Assembly (NCBI GenBank): GCA_964016885.1
Contig: OZ024742.1
Location: forward strand, 355,621,882-355,685,881
Reading direction: 5' to 3'
From: Eledone cirrhosa
Lineage: Eukaryota; Mollusca; Cephalopoda; Octopoda; Eledonidae
DNA length: 64,000 nt
Numbering within the stretch: the first letter of the stretch is position 1; every line of letters starts with the position of its first letter. Both the position numbers and the translations under genes were made by a program. Shown here one piece after another: positions 35,826 through 47,425 of the stretch. The notes beneath the pieces are model-generated. The model had not been told where the DNA came from, ran no database searches, and worked only from the letters and a program-made list of their open reading frames with translations.

Positions 35826-38823
35826 GTAAATTGTTTACTTTGCACAGGTGCCAGTGGATCACCCTGCCCATCACATCATGTCTCCAGCCCTTATAGTGAG
35901 TCTGGGCTAGGTGTTTACACTCGGATACAATGTGAGCCACACTCTCCTCTCATTCTCCACAGATCCTGCACAGTGGGCTAGCCTCCTCCTTGTAAATGTT
36001 GTGTTTCAACCACTTCGTTTTGAGGGCCTGCTCCTGCGCAGCCATTAACATTTCTTCTGTAGCCTTTTTAAGGTCTCCTCTTTTCAACCAGTTCCATGAT
36101 TGTGGATCTCTAAATTCAGTTTTCTCAAAGAAGGTACTATGAAGGGATTTTTCCTGAAGGCTGCTCTTTCTCCTTGATGTTATCTCCTCCTTGGACATCC
36201 CCTGGCCTATTGTCGCCTCCTTCAGTACAGCTCTGACCATTGGCGCCTTACTATCAGTCACGTATTTGTGTGGGTTGTTTTTCTCCATCTGAACACAGTC
36301 CTCTATGCTGATAAGTCCTCGTCCACCTTCAGATCTCCTTAAGTAGAGTCTATCGACATCACACCTCTTATTGAACATGTTGTAGATAGTCAATAGGTTC
36401 CTAGTCTTCCTATCCATTTCTTTTTGTTCAGCAACATTCCATCTCAGAATTCCCGCACTGTACCTAATAATAGACACAGCTGGGGAATTTACTGCACTTA
36501 TGGCATTCCTACTGTTCAGATGTGACTTTAATACGCTCCTTACTCTCCGAAGGTATTCCGTTCTTATCAATTCCTTCATTTTTTTGTTCTTGATGTCATC
36601 AGCCTCCAGAACGCCCAAATACATGTATCCTTCTTCAGAGTCAATTTCATTTACCATCTCACCTGTTGGTAACTGGATTCCGTTACTTCTGCTCAACATA
36701 CCCTTCCTCATCACAATGACTCCACACTTACTAATACCAAATTGCACACATATATCATTGCTGAAAATACGGACAGTGTCAACAAGCACATCCAACTCCT
36801 TCTCACACCTCCCGAAGAGCTTAAGATCGTCCATGAAGAGGAGGTGATTGGTGGTAAGCTCTCCCTTTCACAAACTGTATCCTGCTCTCACCTTTCGCAG
36901 TACACTGGTCAGGGGCATCAGGGCAAGGACAAACAACAGATGGGACAGACTATCTCCCTGGAAGATACCTCTCTTGATCTTCACGCTTCCCAAGGATTCT
37001 CCAGTTGATGTTAACTCTCTTTCCCAGGACTTCATACTTTTTCCCAACAACTGTCTGATGTTATCTGCCACCTTGAAGATCTCCAGGCTTTTGGTGATCC
37101 AAGAATGAGGCACCATGTCAAATACCTTTTTGTAGTCTATCCATCCCATGGCAAGACCAGTGTGTCTCCTCTTGCAATTCCTCATTACCATCTTATCAAT
37201 AAGTAACTGGTCCTTTGTACCACGTGACTTCTTTCGGACCCTTTCTGTTCGTCCGGTAACAAGTTGTTTGTGTGGAGGTGATGGCAGATTTCCTCAAACA
37301 TAATGCTTGTCAACAGTTTCCACATTACGAACAGACATGTGATAGGTCTAAAGTTGGTAACATCATTACCCTTGATTCGGTCTTTCATTATCAGAACTGT
37401 GGTACCGTTTGTCACCACTCTGGTACCTCACCTGACATCAAGCAGTCATTGAACATGGTTGTCAGTTTCGGGTGGAAGGATGTTATGTTTTTAATCCAAT
37501 ACCCCTGCACACCATCTGGGCCAGATGATTTCCAGTTGGTTAGTTTTTGGCCTGCCCCTTAAGAGTTTCAACTGTGATACTCAAATCAGTTTGTTGGTGT
37601 GCCTGTTCACTGATCTCGTTCTGTACTGTCTCAATCCACACTGCCTGGTCATTATGTTTAATCTCCTACTCCCATATTCCTCTCCAGAATGTTTTAGTTT
37701 GTTCCGCCTCAGGGATCAAGTCGTTGCCTCTTTCTTTCCCTTCAAGCTGCCCAAACAGCATCTTCTGGTAGTTGTCGAACAATATGCGGTTCTGTCTATA
37801 CTGGCTGACTCTGTTCTCGTATCGCCTGATTTTTGCAGTTTTTGCTACAATGCGTTGCTTCAGTTCCTCTATGATAATATTTAGCTTTTTCCTCCTAGTT
37901 TCGTACTTTATTTCCAGTCTATTTTTAGTGTCTATGTTTGTTAGTGTCCCATTCAGTAGGGACTCAAGCTTTCCAATGTCATTTCTCATTTCCCTGATTT
38001 GACCACTCAGTCGTTTCTTCCACCAAGGCTCTGCTCTTTCTTGTCTGTTGTTTCCTCTCGCTTTTATACCAAGTAGTTTCCTCACCGTATTTGCTGTTGC
38101 TTTGAGGATATTGTTGCACTGGTGAAGGCTCCTCGCCTCAAGGTATGGGATGACTTTGTTCACCTTAGCTGTTGTTTCTTTTAACTTTTTCCTGTCTACA
38201 AAACTTAGGTTCATAGGTCTCCCACTATCATTGTTCAATTCATCTACCACTAAGTTTAGGATTTCTACCAAATATTGTCCTAGCCCATCAGCATTCATAT
38301 CCTTAGTGGCCGTATCTCTGTTCCAGGTATTATTTATCTCAGCATTCAGATCATTGTATGCTTCGGGTGGTTCCTCCGTTTTCTCGACCTCTTCACCTTC
38401 ATTTCCCACTGGCTCGTTTGCCTGGCATACTCCACTCTCCATTTCCAAGCTAATCTCTCTGCTCAGTTCCTCCAGTTCCAGCTCGCTTATCCACCCATTA
38501 GTTCTTATTACCCGAGCCTGCCCGGCCAGATTTTGTTCATCTAATTTAAATGGACCAATCTCGTTCCAGATGTTATGCATCCTTTTCCTATAGCCTTTCT
38601 CCTTGGGGTTACTCTTCAGGTAACACTGCATAACAGTTCTATTCAATTCTTTCGTCCAGTTGGTTCTCGTCCCTTTCCTTCTTCTTCTTCCTCCGACACC
38701 AGCAGTATTTGGTTCACAGCCAGGTCCCTGCTGCTGAGCCAGGGAACACCTGTTGGGTGAGAGTCTGTCACATGACAGTCTAGTCTCCATTTCACCGTTA
38801 TTCGAACTGTTTAGGTTCGACAT
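35826..38823 (-). pseudogene. R4-a polyprotein of Ra2, broken and 3' deleted
   Basis: This copy keeps the presumed original start MSNLNSSNNGEMETR at 38823, 11 codons upstream of the Met used by Ra3. The SANT-like segment (RTNWTKELNRTVMQCYLKS) and basic coiled region are open to 37666, where a Gln codon has become TAG. Frameshifts follow near 37555, 37405 and 37243, and a TGA lies just before the catalytic box at 36867. RT strings [17 protein letters not shown] and [12 protein letters not shown] are recognisable. The open block 35950-36834 runs from the MDD box to the CCHC motif, which the sequence break then removes. Confidence 0.8.
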
Positions 38824-38825
38824 TT

Positions 38826-39985
38826 AAACACTCTTATCGAGGATTGGCGAATGTATGGTTACATAACCACCGGTGAAATACTTGTCTCCGGTGGTTTCGT
38901 CACTCTACGTGACTTTTGTGTGGCATCATCACGCTGTAGACGAACCCAAACAAACAAACAAACAAACAGGCAGAAAAAAACCCAAAAATGAATAAGCATA
39001 AGTTTGATTGTAATGTCGTGTTTGAACGTCTGACTTAATGTTTCCCTTCCCTTCTCTGTCCGTTCGTTTGTTTTTCTCTTCATTTTTATTTCCTTTACGT
39101 TCTTCGTTGTTGCTGTGCTGCTTTGATTTTGATTTTTATTGTTTTTTTTTATTTTGACCGGGTCATCAATTCAGTCTATTTATATATTTTGATGTTTTCC
39201 TCATTTAGTGGGAATTCTACAATGTAGCAGGGGGCAGAGGGAAAGAATAGCGGCGGTAGTGATATTGAGGCAGCGGCGGCGGTGGCGGTGCTGTGCTAGC
39301 AGCAACTAGCAGGAGGTAGTGGGAGAGAATAACGGCGGTAGCGATAGTGAGGCAGCGGTGGTAGTGATGTGGTCGTATTACTGTAGTGATGGTGTTGAAG
39401 TTGGAGTAGAAATTTGAGTCGACTTGACCAGAGTTTTGATCGTAGTAGTGGTGGTGGTATTGGTGGTGAAATTATCTTTAGTGAAATTATCGTTAGTCGC
39501 GTGTATGTGTTGATATTTACCCATAATATTGGATTTAAACATTTTGTTAAAACTAAAACTTGAGGCAATAGTAATAGTAATTATTATTATTATGCTGAGA
39601 TTGGGGGTGGTGGTGGTAGTGAAATTGCCGTTATCGGGCTGTTGTGTTTAGTGTACACAGAGGGGTGATGGGGCAGGTGCTGTATCTAGTTTCTGATGTT
39701 GGTGAAGTTGCTGTTATTTGGCTGTTCTATATAGTGTAGACAGAGGGGGTTTCCTTCCATTTATAACCATTTTCTTTTTGAATATAAAATGTATTATACA
39801 AAATTGAATATTTGAGCGATATAACAATATATTGTGGATCCGAATTTTTTGGGACTCAAGCTGGATGTTTTATGCAACATTTGTACTAAGAATTGTTATT
39901 TCACAATTGATTTAAATATGTAAAAAAATCAAAACTTACGGTAGCGATTTCTCGACCTTCTATCCACCATGTGTGTCTTCTTCCC
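38826..39985 (-). promoter_or_regulatory. 5' UTR of Ra2 (R4-a)
   Basis: About 1.16 kb of leader, unusually long. It contains GTG/GCG-rich triplet-like sequence (39240-39440) and one copy of the block that is tandemly doubled in Ra3 (TATTACTGTAGTGATGGTG near 39377 to GAATATTTGAGC near 39820). Expected to hold the internal promoter; no core motif is identified. Confidence 0.55.
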
Positions 39986-40004
39986 TTATTATTATTATTA
40001 TTGT
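39986..40004. repeat. (TTA)n between Ra2 and Rb2
   Basis: A short tract of five to six TTA units links the 5' end of Ra2 to the 3' end of Rb2. Confidence 0.85.
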
Positions 40005-43000
40005 TACAGTTGCATTTATCTTGCTTTATGTTCATACGAGTTATCACCAAGTCATAACCAGTGACCTCAAGAGACAACAAGGTCCGCCATGTTCAAGAAA
40101 GCACATACCTATTCACACATGCATCTTTAGTGTTTAGACTTGTGATGTACTTATATTGACAGAATCTTCCTTAGTATATGGGCAGTTCCCATTAGTACTA
40201 TCTTTTGTATTTCTCCTATACGCGGGTTTCCTGGGATTTGCGATAAGTAGTCATTAGACCCCTTAGGTATCATTCCCAGAGCGCCTACAACCACTGGTAT
40301 TGTTTTAGTTCTCAATTTCCACATTTTTCCAATTTCTATCTCCAGGTCCTTATACTTGCTCAATTTTTCAAATGTTTTTATAGATACATTCTTGTCTATT
40401 GGAACAGACATATAAATTAGCAGGCATACCCTCTTTTGAAAGTCCTTCAATATTATATCAGGTCTATTTGCATCTATTTTTCGGTCTGTTCGGATGCTAA
40501 AGTTCCACAAGATTGAGATGTGATCTTTTTCAAGTATGGGAGGTGGTTGATGCTCCCACCAATTCTTTTGATGGGGCAGGTCAAAATACTTACACATTAT
40601 CCAATGTATGTATTGTGCAGCTCTGTCATGCCTGTTTAGGTATTCGGTTGGAGCTATAGGACTGCACATTGAAATTATATGGTCAATGGTCTCTGGTTGT
40701 TTTTTGCATACACGGCATAATGGGCTGCACCCATTTTTTATTATGTTGGCTTGGTAATTTTTTGTTGGCAGACACTGATCTTGTGCCGATATAATTTGTC
40801 CTTCAGTCTCCGATTTTCAGTCCAGAGGATGCCAACCACTGATGAGTTAAAATTTTATCAACATCAGGATTGTTAGCTCGCTCTGGGTATTTTCCATACA
40901 GAGGCTTTTCTTGCCATTTCTTAGCCTTTTTCTGTAGCAGTTCTTTCTTTGCAGTTACTTTTACCTGCTTTGCTTTTTCTGTGTTTTCCATTTCAGCAGT
41001 AAATGGGACTTCTGAAATGTGTAGTCCATTACTGTATCTTTGTGCATCTTTTGTAATGGAATATGATCTTTTGATGCTTTCGTGTTTCAAAACGAGTTTG
41101 ATCATCCATGTAGATAATTCAATTGTTGCAGTTTTCAACGCAATGTCTAACTGGATTAACCCACGTCCTCCTTCTTTCCTAGGGAGATATATTCTATCTA
41201 TATCTGCCTTAGGGTGATGCATTCTGTGCATGGTTATGAATTTTCGAATTTTTGTATCGAGCCTACGGATCTCTGTGCTTGACCAGTTGATGTCATTGTA
41301 ACTGTAGGTTACTACTGGTATGGCAAGCGTGTTTATGGCATCGATCCTATTCCTTGCATTCAATTCCGTTCTTAAGATTGCTCTTACTCTGCGGTAACAT
41401 TCCTTCCTTATCCTTTCCCTCATTGTCGAGTGCTTGATTCCGTCTCCTTCACAAACACCTAGATATTTGTAAGTTTTTTCTTGGTCAAGTTCTCTTATCA
41501 CGTTCCCCCGATCAAGATTAAGGTCTGAACTCTTCAGCAGCTTTCCTCTGGTGAACGTTGCTTTGGCGCATTTATCTAGTCCAAACTCCATTTTAATGTC
41601 ATCACTGAACTGCTTCACAGTGGATAATAGCCCTTGCAATTGTTCATGATTGTTTGCAAATAGTTTCAGGTCATCCATGTAGAACAGGTGATTAATGGTT
41701 TTGTCATAGACTTTATATCCATGTTTTGTTTCATTGAGCATTTTACTTAATGGTATAAGTGCGATGCAGAATAAAAGCGGTGATAAAAAGTCACCCTGAA
41801 AAATTCCACAATTTATATTAACTTCTCCAGCTTCGAGTGATTTTGTTTCACTATTCAAAAGGAGTGTCGTTTTCCATGTCTTCATACTGAATGACAAAGA
41901 CCTCCTGACAACGGGGGATACTTTGAAAATCTCTAAACATTTTTCAATCCAACTGTGTGGCAAACTATCGAATGCTTTTTTATAATCTATCCAAGTAATC
42001 GATAGATTTTTGTGTCTATTATGACAATCTTCCAGTATCATTTTGTTAACCAGAAGCTGATCCTTACAGCCATATGAGCCTCGTTTACACCCTTTCTGCT
42101 CAATGGGAAATAGGTCATTTGTTATCAGGTGGTCATATGTGTATTCAGTTAGGACTGATGTTAAAATTTTATACATTGTGGTCAAGCATGTTATCGGTCT
42201 GTAATTTTTGGGATTGTTTGTCTCATCATTCTTCGGAAGCAGGAATGTAATGCCGTTAACTAGCCATGAAGGTATCTTTTATGGCTCCTTAACTATTTCA
42301 TTGTAAAGTTGGGCTAACAGCTCATGAGACTCTGTGAAGGCATTTATCCAAAAGTTTTGTATTTTGTCTTTTCCTGGGGATTTCCATTTGCTGGTTTTTC
42401 TTAGAGCCAAGCGCAACTGTTCAACTGTTATATTTTCCCATGTTTGTTCCTCAAGGTGAGCTGTATCTTTCATTTGTCTGTCTATCCATGGGGCATGTAT
42501 GTTATGAACTTTTTCTTCGGCCCAGATCTTTTCCCAGAATTCTTGCACTTCCTCCTTGGGTGGTATTGATTTAGCAGTTATTGTTGACTTACCAATTTTT
42601 CTGTAGAAGTTTCTTTGGTTGTTTTTGAGCATATTATTGTCCTTATAGAATCTAGATCGTTTTTCAAAGCGCCTTATACGAGCAGCTTTGGCCGACACTT
42701 TTTGCTTGATTATTTCTATCAGCATGTGTATGTCACATGTTGATTTTATACTGTACTTTCTTTTCAATTTTCTAAGTTTAGTTTGTTTAACATGTTCACC
42801 TACTTTATAGTTTGTTAAAATTTCTATGTCAGATCGGAGAAGGTTTATTTGCCGATTGATGTTATCTTGCCAAGTAGATTTCTTGTGGGAATTCCTTTGT
42901 TTTTTCATCTTCACTCCACATATGTGAGTGGTGACTTTAGCCGATGCATAATAGAGATGATTTAAATCAGTAATGTTTAGTTTGTTTGTGATGATAATGT

Positions 43001-43924
43001 TTTTGAGAATTATGTTAGTCTTGTGTATTATCTTTTGGTTCTCTTTGGAGTTCTGGATCTTAGGGAGGGTGTCTCGTTGCTCCATGTCAGATTCTTTCAT
43101 TTTCATCCATTCGATCATAATTTCATTCTTCAAGTTGGCAAGTTCATTCTCATTCATTTCTTTATCATTTACGATCTCATTATTTTCATTTGGAGTTTCA
43201 TCCTGAGCATGCACTCCCTCCACTTTTTCGATCGTTTCTTTAATTTGTTCTGTTGCCAGTGATTCCGCCCCAACCCTGGGATTCGAAGTGTTACAGTTTA
43301 CCTCGTTTTCACTGACACATATTTCATTTTCCCTTCGCTGACTTTGTGCTACTAGCTTGATCTGATCAATTTCTATATCAGTTAGTAACTTTTTTCTTAC
43401 AATATTTCTTCGTATATTGGCTAGTTTGTTACTGTCAATATAGCCTTTGTTTTCGGGATGTTTCTTTCTCCAGTTGATATATGTCTGTTCTGTATTCAAT
43501 GTATTTGATGGGTAGTACATGGCAGTGTAGAAAGCCTCAAGGACTTCTTTATTATCTTCCCTTGACCATTTTTCTCTCTTTTTCTTTGGATTTATTGGTG
43601 GTGAGCATGGAGGGCCAACAGTAGGAGTATTCCGGTTATGGGAGGTCTCCAGCTCCGAAGTGATGGGAAGGTTTGAACCATTAGCTGATTTTTCGACGCC
43701 AGTCTGGTTCCTCTCTGAGGGACGCGGCCCTTTTTTACCCGGGTGACGGCCGATCCGGTATGAGGTTTTATCATTAGACATTTACTTTATTTTGTCGCGT
43801 TTTATCCTTATCCGCCAAGGGGTAATCATTTCGTGATACCACTTCTAGAACGAGTGTCAACCAAGACTAGAGGGGTCGTTCTCCCCTAGAGACACGGCTA
43901 TTCCCCGCCGGCCGCCATCCCGGT
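40005..43924 (-). mobile_element. Rb2: full-length R4-b retrotransposon
   Basis: Both ends meet (TTA)n: 3' end at about 40005, 5' leader up to 43924 (CCGGGATGGCGGCCGGCGGG in element orientation). Coding part 40151-43781. Less damaged than Rb1: one nonsense codon, one frameshift and a seven-codon deletion. Confidence 0.85.
40151..43781 (-). pseudogene. R4-b polyprotein (SANT-RT-RLE) of Rb2, lightly broken
   Basis: Starts MSNDKTSYRIGRHPGKKG at 43781, about 1200 codons in total. N-terminal SANT/Myb-like segment (REKWSREDNKEVLEAFY); basic linker; RT with [55 protein letters not shown] and an intact FYMDDLKLFANN; KYLGVCEGDGI; CCHC motif C-R-V-C-KKQPETIDHI-ISMC; RLE core NRPDIILKDFQKRVCLLIYM, where the usual second Asp is Tyr. 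Breaks: a Glu codon became TAA at 42279-42281, an extra base near 40815 shifts frame before the zinc motif, and seven codons are missing near 41107 relative to Rb1. Confidence 0.85.
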
Positions 43925-43935
43925 TTTTCTTCTTC

Positions 43936-43937
<2 letters not shown>

Positions 43938-43976
<39 letters not shown>

Positions 43977-43988
43977 GTTATTGTTATT
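43938..43988. repeat. (TTA)n between Rb2 and Ra3
   Basis: About 12 units plus TTGTTATTGTTATT. A short TTC-rich piece (TTTTCTTCTTC) lies between the Rb2 5' end and the tract. Confidence 0.95.
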
Positions 43989-44062
43989 CCTTGAATCTCA
44001 GTCATTGATGTTGGTTAACTGGAAAGTCTGTTGGATTGAATATCAAGCCACTACCTGCAGCC

Positions 44063-47000
44063 TCAGATATTCAGGACGTATCGGAGGGTTCTTGCCGTTC
44101 CAAGCAAGCATGCCTTTTGAAGCGTTCCAAAAAGCGTGAAGGGGCCGATTTTCTTTAACCATCCCTGGAAACCTTTGGAGATAGTCCCCAGTGCGCCTAT
44201 GACAATCGGGATCACTTTGACTTCATGGCAGTTCCAAATCCTTTTCACCTCCCACTTTAGGTCCTGGTATCGGTTAATTTTCTCCCTCTCCTTCTCTTGC
44301 ACTCTCGTGTCGAACGGGCAGGCCACATCCACAATCAGGCACGATCTTTTTTCTTTGTCCACAACCACCAGGTCAGGTCTATTGTGTTCCAGTTTTTTGT
44401 CCGTCTGTATCCTAAAATCCCACAGCACCTTCACCTGACTGTTCTCCATCACCGCCTCTGGCCTATGCTCATACCATTTCTCAGAATGTGGTAGATTGTT
44501 TACTTTGCACAGGTGCCAGTGGATCACCCTGCCCATCACATCGTGTCTCCAGCCCTTATAGTGGGTCTGGGCTAGGTGTTTACACTCGGACACAATGTGA
44601 GCCACAGTCTCCTCTCTCTCTCCACAGATCCTGCACAGTGGGCTAGCCTCCTCCTTGTAGATATGGTGCTTCAACCACTTCGTTTTGAGGGCCTGCTCCT
44701 GCGCAGCCATTAGCATTCCTTCTGTAGCCTTTTTGAGGTCTCCTCTTCTCAACCAGTTCCATTTCTGTGGATCTCTAAATTCAGTTTTCTCAAAGAAGGT
44801 ACTATGAAGGGATTTTCCCTTAAGGCTGCTCTTCCTCCTTGATGTTATTTCCTCCTTGGATATCCCCTGGCCTACTGTCCCCTCCTTCAGTACAGCTCTG
44901 AGCATTGGCTCCTTACTATAGGTCACGTATTTGTATAGGTTGTTTTTCTCCATCTGAACACAGTCCTCTATGCTGATAAGACCTCTTCCACCCTCAGATC
45001 TCCTTAGGTAGAGTCTATCGACATCACTCCTCTTGTGGAACATGTTGTAGATAGTCAATAGCTTCCTAGTCTTCCTATCCATTTCTTTTTGTTCAGCAAC
45101 ATTCCATCTCAGAATTCCCGCACTGTACCTAATAATAGACACAGCTCGGGAATTTACTGCGCTTATGGCATTTCTGCTGTTCAGATGTGACTTCAATACG
45201 CTCCTTACTCTCCGAATGTATTCAGTTCTTAACAATTCCTTCATTTTTTTGTTCTTTATGCCATCAGCCTCCAGACCGCCCAAATACTTGTATCCTTCCT
45301 CAGAGTCAATTTCCTTTATCATCTCACCTGTTGGTATCTGGATCCCGTTACTTCTGCTCAACCTACCCCTCCTCATCACAATGACTCCACATTTACCAAT
45401 ACCAAACTGCATACATATATCACTGCTGAAAATACGGACAGTGTTAACAAGCACATCCAACTCCTTCTCACTTTTCCCGAAGAGCTTAAGATCGTCCATG
45501 AAGAGGAGGTGATTGATGGTAAGCTCTCCCCTTCCCAACTTGTATCCTGCTCTCACTTTTCGCAGCATAATGGTCAAGGGCATCAGGGCAAGGACAAACA
45601 ACAGAGGGGACAGGCTATCTCCCTGGAAGATACCTCTCTTGATCTTCACGCTTCCCAAGGATACTCCAGTTGATGTCAACTCTGTCTCCCAGGACCCCAT
45701 ACTCCTGCCCAGCAACTGTCTGATGTTATCTGCCACCCTGAAGATCTCCAGGCTTTTGGTGATCCAGGAATGAGGCACCATGTCAAATGCCTTTCTGTAG
45801 TCTATCCATCCCATGGCAAGATCAGTGTGTCTCCTCCTGCAATTCCCCATTACCATCTTATCAATAAGCAACTGGTACTTTGTACCACGTGACTTCTTTC
45901 GGCATCCTTTCTGTTCGTCCGGCAACAAGTTGTTTGTGTGGAGGTGATGGTAGATTTCCTCAGACACAATGCTCGTCAACAGTTTCCACATTACGGGCAG
46001 ACATGTGATAGGTCTATAGTTGGTAACATCATTACCCTTGATTCGGTCTTTCATTATCAGAACTGTGGTACCTTTTGTCCACCACTCTGGCACCTCACCC
46101 GACACCAAGCAGTCATTGAACATGGCCGTCAGCTTCGGGTGGAGGGATGTTAAATGTTTAATCCAATACCCCTGCACACCGTCTGGGCCTGGTGATTTCC
46201 AGTTGGTTAGTTTTTTGGCTTGCCCCTTAAGAGTTTCAACTGTGATACTCAAATCAGTCTGTACTGTCTCAATCCACCCTGCCTGGACATTGTGTCTAAC
46301 ATCCTGCTCCCATATTCCTCTCCAGAATGTTTTAGCTTGTTCCGCCCCAGGGATCAAGTCGTTGCCTCTTTCTTTCCCCTCAAGCTGTCCAAACAGCATC
46401 TTCTGGTTGTTGTCGAACATGCGGTTCTGTTTATACTGACTGACTCTGTTCTCGTATCGCCTGATTTTGGCACTCTTTGCTACAATGCGTTGCTTCAATT
46501 CCTCTATGATAATATTTAGCTTTTTACTCCTAGTTTTGTATTTTATTTCCAGTCTATTTTTAGTGCCTATGTTTTTTAGTGTCCCATTCAGTAGTGACTC
46601 AAGCTTTCCTATGTCATTTCGCATTTCCCCGATTTGCCCACTCAGTCGCTTCTTCCACCACGGCTCTGCTCTTTCTTGTCTGTTGTTTTCTCTCGCTTTT
46701 ATACCAAGTAGTTTCCTCACCGTATTTGCTGTTGCTTTGAGGATATTGTTGCACTGGTGAAGACTCCTCGCCTCAAGGTATGGGATGACTTTGTTTACCT
46801 TAGCTGTTGTTTCTTTTAACTTTTTCCTGTCTACAAATCTTAGGTTCATAGGTCTCCCACTATCATTGTTCAACTCATCTACCACTAAATTTAAGATGTC
46901 AACCCAATCTTGTCCTAGCCCGTCAGCATTCATCTCCTCAGTGGCCGTATCTCTGTTCCAGGTATTATTTATCTCAGTATTCAGATCATTGTCTGCTTCG

Positions 47001-47425
47001 GGTGGTTCCTCCGCTCTCAGGACCTCCTCACCTTCATTTCCCGCCGGCTCGCTTGTCTGGCATACTACACCCGCCATCTCCAAGCCATTCTCTCTGCTCA
47101 GTTCCTCCAGTTCCAGCTCGCTTATCCACCCATTAGTTCTTATTACCCGAGCCTGCCCGGCCAATTTTTGTTCATCTAATTTAAATAAACCAATCTCGTT
47201 CCAGATGTTATGCATCCGTCTCCTGTAGCCCCTCTCCTTGGGGTTACTTTTCAGGTAGCATTGCATAACAGTTCTATTCAATTCTTTCGTCCAGTTGGTT
47301 CTGGCCCCTTTCCTTCTTCTTCTTCCTCCAACATCAGCAGTATTTCGTTGACAGTCAGGTTCCTGCTGCTGAGCCAGGGGGCACCTGTTGGGTGAGAGTC
47401 TGTCACATGACGTTCTAGTCTCCAT
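44063..47425 (-). CDS. R4/Dong-like retrotransposon polyprotein, intact (1120 aa)
   Basis: One protein should carry out target cutting and reverse transcription. Residues 34-75 are a basic, SANT/Myb-like segment (NWTKELNRTVMQCY), probably DNA-binding. Residues 240-335 are basic and helix-rich. RT: WKSPGPDGVQGYWI (409-422), YRPITCL (470-476), WIDYRKAFD (540-548, D542 catalytic), [13 protein letters not shown] (598-610), [10 protein letters not shown] (641-650, D644/D645 catalytic), YKYLGGLEAD (712-721; sister copies have Val at 717). CCHC motif: C931, C934, H943, C948. The RLE follows: NRPDLVVVD (1015-1023; D1018), [10 protein letters not shown] (1030-1039; D1033) and YQDLKWEV. All expected catalytic residues that I can place are present. 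The start is METRTSCDRL; the upstream ATG used in Ra2 is ATA here, so translation would begin 11 codons later. The R4 clade call rests on RLE position, MDD box and TAA target; R2-like relatives are the alternative. Confidence 0.9.
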   Translation of the reverse strand: METRTSCDRLSPNRCPLAQQQEPDCQRNTADVGGRRRRKGARTNWTKELNRTVMQCYLKSNPKERGYRRRMHNIWNEIGLFKLDEQKLAGQARVIRTNGWISELELEELSRENGLEMAGVVCQTSEPAGNEGEEVLRAEEPPEADNDLNTEINNTWNRDTATEEMNADGLGQDWVDILNLVVDELNNDSGRPMNLRFVDRKKLKETTAKVNKVIPYLEARSLHQCNNILKATANTVRKLLGIKARENNRQERAEPWWKKRLSGQIGEMRNDIGKLESLLNGTLKNIGTKNRLEIKYKTRSKKLNIIIEELKQRIVAKSAKIRRYENRVSQYKQNRMFDNNQKMLFGQLEGKERGNDLIPGAEQAKTFWRGIWEQDVRHNVQAGWIETVQTDLSITVETLKGQAKKLTNWKSPGPDGVQGYWIKHLTSLHPKLTAMFNDCLVSGEVPEWWTKGTTVLIMKDRIKGNDVTNYRPITCLPVMWKLLTSIVSEEIYHHLHTNNLLPDEQKGCRKKSRGTKYQLLIDKMVMGNCRRRHTDLAMGWIDYRKAFDMVPHSWITKSLEIFRVADNIRQLLGRSMGSWETELTSTGVSLGSVKIKRGIFQGDSLSPLLFVLALMPLTIMLRKVRAGYKLGRGELTINHLLFMDDLKLFGKSEKELDVLVNTVRIFSSDICMQFGIGKCGVIVMRRGRLSRSNGIQIPTGEMIKEIDSEEGYKYLGGLEADGIKNKKMKELLRTEYIRRVRSVLKSHLNSRNAISAVNSRAVSIIRYSAGILRWNVAEQKEMDRKTRKLLTIYNMFHKRSDVDRLYLRRSEGGRGLISIEDCVQMEKNNLYKYVTYSKEPMLRAVLKEGTVGQGISKEEITSRRKSSLKGKSLHSTFFEKTEFRDPQKWNWLRRGDLKKATEGMLMAAQEQALKTKWLKHHIYKEEASPLCRICGEREETVAHIVSECKHLAQTHYKGWRHDVMGRVIHWHLCKVNNLPHSEKWYEHRPEAVMENSQVKVLWDFRIQTDKKLEHNRPDLVVVDKEKRSCLIVDVACPFDTRVQEKEREKINRYQDLKWEVKRIWNCHEVKVIPIVIGALGTISKGFQGWLKKIGPFTLFGTLQKACLLGTARTLRYVLNI

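Larger units (their letters stand above)
35826..39985 (-). mobile_element. Ra2: R4-a element, RLE end deleted
   Basis: A - strand R4-a copy with an intact 5' end at 39985 (element start GGAAGAAGACACACATGG) next to (TTA)n. It lacks its 3' end: it begins within the segment between the CCHC motif and the RLE, joined directly to unit 4 of the 530-bp array with no (TTA)n. The join is therefore a later deletion or recombination, not an insertion boundary. The RLE domain and 3' UTR are absent. Confidence 0.8.
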
